From positions 2,604,001-2,668,000 of the forward strand of contig NC_064681.1 of the NCBI RefSeq assembly GCF_023278565.1: a stretch of DNA of 64,000 nucleotides. Reading direction: 5' to 3'. This document shows positions 55,684 to 64,000 of the stretch, in pieces. The stretch is from Colletotrichum lupini. Its lineage: Eukaryota > Ascomycota > Sordariomycetes > Glomerellales > Glomerellaceae. Each line of letters starts with the position of its first letter. The first letter of the stretch is position 1. The translations under genes and the position numbers were made by a program. Under the pieces are notes generated by a model that was not told where the DNA came from, ran no database searches, and saw only the letters and a program-made list of their open reading frames with translations.

Positions 55684-58600
55684 CTACAAACCCTTCATAA
55701 ACTCCAGCAACGAAATCGGCTTCCTGACAGCATTATTCAATCCTTCATGGTACGTAACCCAGACCTTGTTATCACTCTTCCCGCCCTCGTGGTGATCGTG
55801 CGTCTTCTTCCTCTTGGCGTTGCCATCCATCTCGCCCAGCGGTCTTGCAGGAATCACACGCCCGAAAAAGTCCTTCTTCACGCTCGACGCGAGGATCCTC
55901 TCCTGCTCCTTGATCATGTTCTCCTTATCCGCCCGTTGTTGCTGCTGCGAAGGTGTATCCTCTGCCCCTCCCAGTGGTCCACCAACCTTGAAGCGCGCCT
56001 GGCGGGCCGCGGCTTCGCGTAAGATAATGGTCTTTTGTAGTTCCTGGTCTAGCACCTGGCGGACGGCGTATCGGGTCGGTGCTTGGCTGGAGAGTACCAG
56101 GTTCCCTGCCGTCTCGTACACCGCAAGGGCATCGAGATCACTATTTGGGACTTTGTTAGCAGAATTCCCACCAAAAAGTAGTTCACAAGAGGAGAATAGT
56201 AACTCACGGTTCCATGCGGTACACCCACTGCGGCCCCCTATTAACCAACGAATCCGTCTCGATCTTGCCCTTCTGCATCTCGATCCCGACCTCCGCCATA
56301 ATCTCCGCCGCCCGCTTGACCATGATCTTCTCCGTCTCTTTCCGCACGCTAGCCGTGCTGATGCCGCTGCCGCCAATGACTACCGGCTTGACGTCCGGCG
56401 ACACCATCCGGACCAAGTACGGCATGAACTCGGTCGAGATGTCTTCAGCGCTCCGGAAGGACCGCCCCAGCGTGGGCGTAAGCTGCGCCTGGATGGCCTG
56501 GAGCATGGCCCTGTTCTGCTTCTGCGCTTCAAAGGCGGCATAATCAGCTCGGGGGCCCGAGAACGGCACGGGAGGCTCGCTGTCCTCCTCTGTGGCGCCC
56601 CATTTTCTGTCGTAGCCTTTGTTGACTTGATGTCGCTTGGACGAGGCGAACAAGCTGTGGCAGGCCAAGATCGGTTGGCTCAGGTACGGCGCCAATTCCC
56701 ACTCCTGACTTCCAAATGTGCGTGACGAGCAGGTGTCGAGAAAGTTCATCCAGTCGTACGCCGCATTCGGCTTCGAGAGGAACGAGTCGTCGTTAAATTC
56801 TCGGTTTGGGTACTCCAAGAAGACGTCTGTCATGACGCGCTCGACCTCTCCGCTGGTGTCAATCATGTGTCGCAACCGCTCCATTGCGTTCTTCTTGTGA
56901 TACTCCGCAAAGCCCAACTGAGCCTTGGGTTGTTCGTGCTGGTTCTTGAAGTTTTGTGATGTGTCCAGGGCTTGTTTCGGAAAGCCACCGCCTTCTTGAA
57001 AGACGCGTGACACAATGTCCTTTGCACTCCCTCTCCCGAGCCCTCTAGCTCCTCCAGCGCCTTCTGTAAGGTCGTGCATCACGTTTTGGTCTAGCCATTG
57101 CCTTGTCAAGCGCTCATTGAAGCCGGCGGCAGCCCTGAAGCGCCCGGCAACCCATTCGCCAACGACCATGACTCCTCGAAGATCGCCCTCAGCTCCGCTC
57201 TCCGCGCCACGCTTTGCATCGATGCCGCTCGTCATACCCCAAGCGGCTTCACAAACCTTGCGTGCTGCGTCCTTCTCACAGGGGATGCCCTCCTTGTCGA
57301 ATACGGTTTTGAGGCGTGTAACAACAGCATCGATGCCTGGCTTTCCGACATGGATTACCTCCGCCATTCCGGACTGCCGAAGAGGCCTGAGAGAGGGGTG
57401 GTAGACATCGTTGCAGATGAGAATAAGGGGGCGCAGGAGGCGAAAGTCATCCCCCTTTTTCTTTTTCTTGGAGTACGAGGAATCGGATCCGCCAGCACTA
57501 TTCTTTTGATCGATGAGCACGAGGTCAATCAAAGCCTTAACGAAACCACCCTCCCCTGAAGCGCCGGATCCACCCACGACACCGTCGACCTCATCAACAA
57601 TGACACAGGCCGGTTTGGCAACCTTTTGCTGTACCTCTCCATCTTTGGACTTGACGTTCTCGACAGTCTTGACACTCTCGGTCCCTAGGGACGTTCGTAT
57701 CCGGTTCTTGACGACGTCTCGGCTGCGGTCGTCGCTGGCGTTGATCTCCATCACTTCGTACCCCGCTTGTCTCGCACAGACGTGAGCCAGAGTCGTCTTG
57801 CCGAGACCCGGTGGTCCCGTCAGCATGAGAATCTTCTTGTGCGGCTTCTCTTCCTCTTGGACCTGTTTCGCGCCTGGCCTTCGTACGATCGGGGCCTTCT
57901 TCGCAATGCCGGGGAATACGATTGGGTCCCACCGCTTCAGCCAGCGCAGGACCATACGATTTGTACCATCGTCACCGCAAAGATCCAGAAAGTTCTTCGC
58001 CCTGTATTTTTCGGTCCACAGGAGGGTCTTCTTTTGAGATTTGCCAATGTGTGTCGGCTCGACTGACCGCACTGGGACATCACTTTCCTTTCTCTTTGGG
58101 CGTGGTTCTGAAGCTTCGCTCTTGGCCTTGTCGATGAGCTCATTGATAGCTATGCCGTAGTATGCGCGCTTAGCTTTTCCCTCCTTTGTCTTGGACCGCG
58201 CCGCAATGATGCTTTCGTATGATGCGTTGGCTGTCGGCTTTCGTTGCTTGATTGTGGTAGTTGTCCCGTTACAGGTAGTGAGATTGAAGGTCCTCGAAGA
58301 CTTGAAGATCGATGGCGTGTCCTGGAGTAATGATGATGCAAGGCTTTGAGGTCGGGCAGGAGGAGGGACATTTCGTGTAGGCGCAACTTCAACACGGTCG
58401 TTCGTCTTTTCAGGTGCTTGGGCTATCGGCTCGAGGACATCGTCGTCCGATAGGGAGGTTATGGGCGCTGGACGTTGCAAGCGGGCGCTAAAATCGAGGA
58501 GTTGTTTTTTCAGAGGAGGCTGCTGCTCATTGTTGTCGTCGGAGTCGGAATCATCGTCAAGAAGGAAACCGCTGTTGACCTTTGGCTTTGATTTCGTCGT

Positions 58601-58684
58601 ATCAGCCGCCGGGGCCCTTGGGCGTTTCGCTGCGGGCGGTGATGGGCTGGCGGGGAATGTGACGGGTGAAGATGCGCTGGGCAT
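55684..58684 (-). CDS. CTF18: Chromosome transmission fidelity protein 18 (Ctf18)
   Basis: Two exons, 58684-56208 and 56140-55684 (67-bp intron, GTGAGT...AAATAG), give 977 residues. Ctf18 is the large subunit of an alternative RFC clamp loader (with Rfc2-5, Dcc1 and Ctf8). It loads or unloads PCNA in the nucleus and supports sister-chromatid cohesion and replication checkpoints. After a disordered acidic N-terminus comes the LLWTEKYRAKNFLDLCGDD box (RFC box I), then Walker A GPPGLGKTT (about residues 290-298), INASDDRS, Walker B VIVDEVD (about 361-367) and ICNDVYHPSLRPLR (sensor region). The C-terminal tail has KDFFGRVI, the conserved Ctf18 motif that binds Dcc1-Ctf8. Length and order match the family; no defect is seen. 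Confidence 0.95.
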
Positions 58685-59228
58685 TTTGGAGGAGAGCCCA
58701 ACTGAGCTCGAACGGTTCAGTTCTCTTGTTTGCTAGTTGCGACGATGTTAAGTGTTGCGCTGAGTGCCTTAACTGCAGTCTGGCAGTGTGGTGTTCCTTC
58801 AGTGACAATTATTCTTGAGAGGGGAGACGCGACTCGACGCGACGACCCTGGACGCGTTAATGATTTGGTGGGGGTTCCTGGACTTGCTCCAAGCTCCTTA
58901 GTGTACCGTGCTAATTGCGAGCTTGCCAAATCAGGCACTGTCTTCACGATGAGGGAGTACCACGATCTGTAGCTTCCGCTGACTTGATAAGCTACATCCA
59001 ATTGCTTGGATCATGATATGAAAGACATGCTTTATTCTTCTCTTTCATACTGATGAGTCTTTACCTCATCTCATCAAGATCCAGACTTCTATAGGAGTCT
59101 TGTGTCACGTACCTCGATCCGCAATGACGCACACTGAGGACCTGAAGCTGAGTTCAATGTGAGAGCAACTTACAGTAATTGGCCTGTGGGAACGCTCAAT
59201 TCATCGTGATATGGTCGCTATTCGATAT
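58685..59228. other. Promoter of CTF18 and 3' flank of HNT2
   Basis: A 544-bp intergenic interval between two minus-strand genes. The part near 58800-58870 contains ACGCGAC / GACGCG motifs (for example at 58827-58853), reminiscent of the MCB element (ACGCGT) that drives G1/S genes in fungi. The match is suggestive, not exact. Confidence 0.35.
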
Positions 59229-60078
59229 TCAGCTCTCACTCGAAGCTCCCATATCCTTCAATAATTCCCGATACGAGTCCGCTTCAGCCACCATCTCCTC
59301 CATACTCCTCGCCTTCCTCATCGCATCCTCAATCCTCGCAAACTTCCCTCCCGCCTCCGGCCTCCTCCCTAACTCCGCATCCCACAATGCGCCACCAACA
59401 TTGCCATCTTCAGCAGACATCTGCTCATAAATCTCATCTCTCGGCCCTTCCCCAGCCTTGCCCGTCTCACCGGGGACGCGCGGGATGATGTGAACGTGGA
59501 CGTGCGACACCGTCTGCCCCGCGTCGGCGCCGTCCTGGACCGCAATGTTAAACGATCCGGCCTCCGGCGCCGCCGGTTCTGATCTGGACGTGGCGTTGGA
59601 GAAGTAGCGACGCGCCAGCATCTTTTGGATGAGCTGTGTCGTCGTGAAGAGGTCCGTCACCTCAGCGGGCTGGAGATCCGTGAGGCGTTTGTGAGCCTGG
59701 AGGGGGCAGACGAGGACGTGTCCTGGGAGGAGGGGCTTGAGGTTGACCAGGGCGAAGGAGTGCGCCGTCTTGTAGAAGACCTGGTCTCGTGTTAGTCTAT
59801 GAGTGTAGCTGTGATGCCCGAGTTCAGGTTTCTTGAAATGAAGTAGTGCCCATGTCGCATCCATAAAACGTGCCCATAGCAAGATTGCATAAGATGCCGC
59901 AAGGCCAATTTAAGATTGACGCATAACAGGATGTCATTGACTGTGATGAAATGCAACTGACCTGGCTGGTGACCTCAAACGGCCCGAAATGAATCTTATC
60001 TTGAGAGCTCATATTTCGTCGGATATCGAGGGTTTGAGTTCGAAATACCTTCTGTGCCAAAGGCCGTGTCTTAAACAT
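59229..60078 (-). CDS. HNT2: HIT-family bis(5'-adenosyl)-triphosphatase (Fhit/Hnt2 type)
   Basis: Two exons, 60078-59962 and 59780-59229, give 222 residues. The 181-bp intron (GTCAGT...GACCAG, branch ACTAAC) is longer than its neighbours. The core matches Fhit/yeast Hnt2: [35 protein letters not shown], then NIAVQDGADAGQTVSHVHVHIIPR with the histidine triad HVHVHII, and a C-terminal EEMVAEADSYREL helix. These enzymes split Ap3A and related dinucleotides to AMP and ADP. The N-terminal 24 residues before the internal Met (MFKTRPLAQKVFRTQTLDIRRN) are basic with one acid, like a mitochondrial presequence, and a second start at MSSQ would give a cytosolic form. Dual targeting is inference. Confidence 0.9.
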
Positions 60079-60472
60079 AGCCAATCGTCAACTATGTAAG
60101 CGTGATGGAGTCGATTTGTAGCTTCACTAAGAGCAGATTGATTGAGGGCGATCGTTGGTGGAGCTAGGTTTGGAAATTGTTAGCACATCTCAAAAATAGA
60201 GTGGCGTCATCATCACAGGCAAAGTCCCCTTCAACATTTCGATCCTTGCTTCTTTGCAGTTGGGCATTTCACACTCATCACACATCTCCAATTCGGATAC
60301 AGGTTGTTCATGCCGCTGCGGGCGACACTTTGTGCATGAATGGTGGAATAGATTTGAGAGTTGATGTACTTTTGAATTCGCCTCCCTCCGAATGCCACTT
60401 TAGACCCTAGCAGATCCCCGGTTCCTGATATAATACACAATTACATGTCGCAAATTAGATGCGACTCATGCT
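60079..60472. other. HNT2 promoter and HEM15 3' flank
   Basis: A 394-bp interval between two minus-strand genes, with no coding sequence recognised. Confidence 0.45.
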
Positions 60473-61842
<1,370 letters not shown>

Positions 61843-62408
61843 TCGATCGTAACAATGGTTGAATGTGAATACACGACTAGGAAAGAGTGTAGTGCGAAGG
61901 AAAAATGTGGTTAATGTTCAAGTGGCTTTAGATTCTCGCACTTGTGGCAATCCGCGAACCCCGGTGATGCGTCGATGCTGGGCGACACTTTGAGGAATTC
62001 GGGCTTCGATGACGAAGGAAATCCCGATCTGGACAGCAGCCCACCGAGCACCGAGCAGGACCCCTGTGAGGCCGAGAAGATACCTCGATACTTACAGAAT
62101 GCCCTGTCCTGGCCCTGAATCAACTGGTGCCTGGGTACTCCCCTAACCCGCAGTCGAATTGGCCAATTAGACACTGCGTAATCCAGAATCACGGCAATTA
62201 CAGTCACGTGGTTGCGCGCTGTGACCAGGAGCTCCTGCGAGCTTGGCGCGAGCTTCCCAGCTGCGCGAAGGCCCCAGTCGCGCTGGCTGCCTGGAGCGAC
62301 GCCTGGTAGCTAACCTGCAAGTGCTTGCTATATCCATCCGCTTCACAACCAGCGCAGCGAAACACATCCCATCTTCTCTTCGTACACATTTTGAGTGAAC
62401 TTTCAAAG
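61843..62408. promoter_or_regulatory. Divergent promoter between HEM15 and ku70
   Basis: 566 bp separate the two start codons, transcribed in opposite directions. Two CCAATT/AATTGG motifs face each other near 62156-62167 and an AGTCACGTGG E-box-like motif lies near 62204. No open frame of note. The layout allows a bidirectional promoter; coordinated control is inference. Confidence 0.5.
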
Positions 62409-64000
62409 ATGGCTGATCGCGGACACTTCAAAAGAGAGGATGAGGATGAGGATGATGCTGAGGAGGAGCTTGATGAGACCGTAAGTCCTATGCACTGTGG
62501 ATCATGACTTATAACTGACCTGTCGCAGGACTTCAAGGCTCAAAAAGATGCCATTTTGCTCGCCATTGACGTGAGCTCATCAATGCTGCAGCATCCGCCC
62601 GCAACAAACTCCAAGAAGGCCGATAGGGACAGTGCCGTCGAGGCAGCTTTGAAATGCGCCTACCATCTCATGCAGCAGCGCATCATCTCTAACCCCAAAG
62701 ACATGATGGGCATTCTCTTCTTCGGCACGGAAAAGTCAAAGTTCCAAGAAGAAAGCGGTCGAGCAGGCTTGGGCTACCCGCACTGCTACTTGTTCGCAGA
62801 CCTCGACGTTCCCGCTGCTGAAGATGTCAAGGCACTAAAGACCTTGGTCGGCGCGGATGGAGAAGAGGCCGAAGATGAAGATGAGGTGCTAGTGCCGGCG
62901 GAGGAAGAAGTCCAGATGGCCAACGTCTTTTTCTGCGCAAACCAAATCTTCACTACCAAGGCGGCGAACTTTGGCAGCAGACGACTCTTCATCATCACAG
63001 ACAATGATGACCCACACGGCAAGAACAAGGATGCCAAATCGGCTGCGGCTGTCCGTGCAAAAGACTTGTACGATCTTGGAGTTGTGATCGAGCTTTTCCC
63101 CATTACCAGAGACGAGAGGAAGTTCGACCTCGGCAAATTTTACGATGTAAGTACTGAGCCGTTCGATTGGAGTGGGCAGAAAGCTGACCGTGCAGGACAT
63201 CATCTATCGAGACCTAGTTGCAGAGGCCAATCTCTCCGAAACCAGAAACTCAAAGTCCGGCGATGGCCTCAGTCTCCTCAACTCATTAATATCAAACATC
63301 AACTCCAAAGAAACGCCCAAGCGCTCCCTATTCTCTAACCTCCCCTTCGAGATCGCCCCTGGACTCAGAATCTCGGTCAAGGGATACAATATTCTTCACC
63401 GTCAGACCCCAGCAAGAACATCATACATCTGGCTAGACGGTGAGAAACCTCAGCTCGCCAACGGCGAAACGACACGGATCGCCGAGGATAGTGCCCGGAC
63501 GGTTGAAAAGGTCGAGTTCAAGAAGGCTTACAAATTTGGCGGCGAATACGTGCACTTTGCACCAGAGGAGCAGAAGTCTCTCAAAGACTTCGGTTCCCCC
63601 ATCATCCGCATTATCGGTTTCAAGCCGCGCTCTATGCTTCCCTTTTGGGCGAGTATCAAGAAATCAACATTCATCTTCCCATCAGAGGAGGACTATGTCG
63701 GCTCGACTCGTGTCTTCAGTGCTCTTTGGCAAAAGCTGCTAAAAGACAAGAAGATCGGCATCGCATGGGCTGTCACCCGTGTCAACGCTAGCCCAATCCT
63801 CGTTGCCATCGTCCCTTCCCATGAGAAGTCTGAAGACGATTCAGGAACGCCCTATCTACCCGCCGGTCTTTGGCTCTACCCGCTTCCTTTCGCTGACGAC
63901 GTACGCGAAGGCCCCGAGCCCCCAAGTAATCACGTCGTAAGTTCCAACGAGCTTATCGACAAGATGCGCATCATCGTCCAGCAGCTACAGCTACCAAAGG
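62409..64000 (+). CDS. ku70: Ku70, DNA end-binding subunit (3' truncated by window)
   Basis: Exons 62409-62480, 62529-63146 and 63196 to beyond 64000. The reading frame is open to the window edge, so the C-terminal part is missing. Ku70 pairs with Ku80 to form the ring that binds DNA ends in the nucleus, starts non-homologous end joining and protects telomeres. Visible are an acidic N-terminal leader, the Ku70/80 vWA-like domain ([82 protein letters not shown]), and the beta-barrel ring domain ([74 protein letters not shown]). The expected linker, SAP domain and C-terminal arm lie outside. Confidence 0.95.

Overview
The window is nuclear DNA of a filamentous ascomycete (Pezizomycotina, most likely a Sordariomycete; inference). 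The signs are short GT-AG introns of mostly 45-95 bp with CTAAC/CTGAC-type branch sites, a Zn2Cys6 regulator, fungal EGT1, GMC and S28 families, and AT-rich blocks almost lacking CpA/TpG and full of TpA. That last feature is the footprint of repeat-induced point mutation (RIP). The genome looks like a two-compartment one: GC-balanced gene islands split by AT-rich, RIP-mutated repeats.

Layout. 0.5-1.6 kb: a multi-pass DUF1774-type membrane protein (-). 5.43-12.30 kb: a complete but dead Ty1/Copia retrotransposon (-) with two 202-bp LTRs. 12.6-14.4 kb: an unrecognised multi-exon gene (+). 14.4-24.5 kb: a long gene-poor stretch that holds an 864-bp TIR element with a perfect 8-bp target duplication. 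24.5-27.2 kb: a Zn2Cys6 transcription factor (+). 30.15-31.76 kb: a secreted S28 serine peptidase (+). 35.1-38.7 kb: the ergothioneine synthase EGT1 in 13 exons (+). 40.3-41.6 kb: eIF2B alpha (-). 42.15-45.90 kb: a 3.7-kb RIP-mutated TIR element with its own perfect 8-bp target duplication, containing a less mutated island that may be a nested solo LTR. 46.3-47.1 kb: a NECAP-like endocytic protein (+), followed by a chain of hairpins with Pol III-like boxes. 47.7-48.8 kb: a coiled-coil hypothetical protein (-). 49.6-50.7 kb: a PflA-like radical SAM protein (-). 52.5-54.8 kb: a secreted GMC oxidoreductase (+).

The right end (55.7-64 kb) is a compact housekeeping block: CTF18 (-), an HNT2/FHIT hydrolase (-), ferrochelatase HEM15 (-) and Ku70 (+, cut by the window edge). 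HEM15 and Ku70 share a divergent 566-bp promoter interval. CTF18 and Ku70 both act in genome maintenance, but I see no sign that the block is a co-regulated pathway.

I found no CRISPR array, no biosynthetic gene cluster and no clearly new protein system. The least explained items are the structured RNA-like locus at 47.2-47.4 kb, the two TIR elements, and the paired microexons and NGH repeat of EGT1. Exon boundaries were placed by hand from splice motifs, frame continuity and family knowledge. Gene-free stretches are listed so that nothing is silently skipped.
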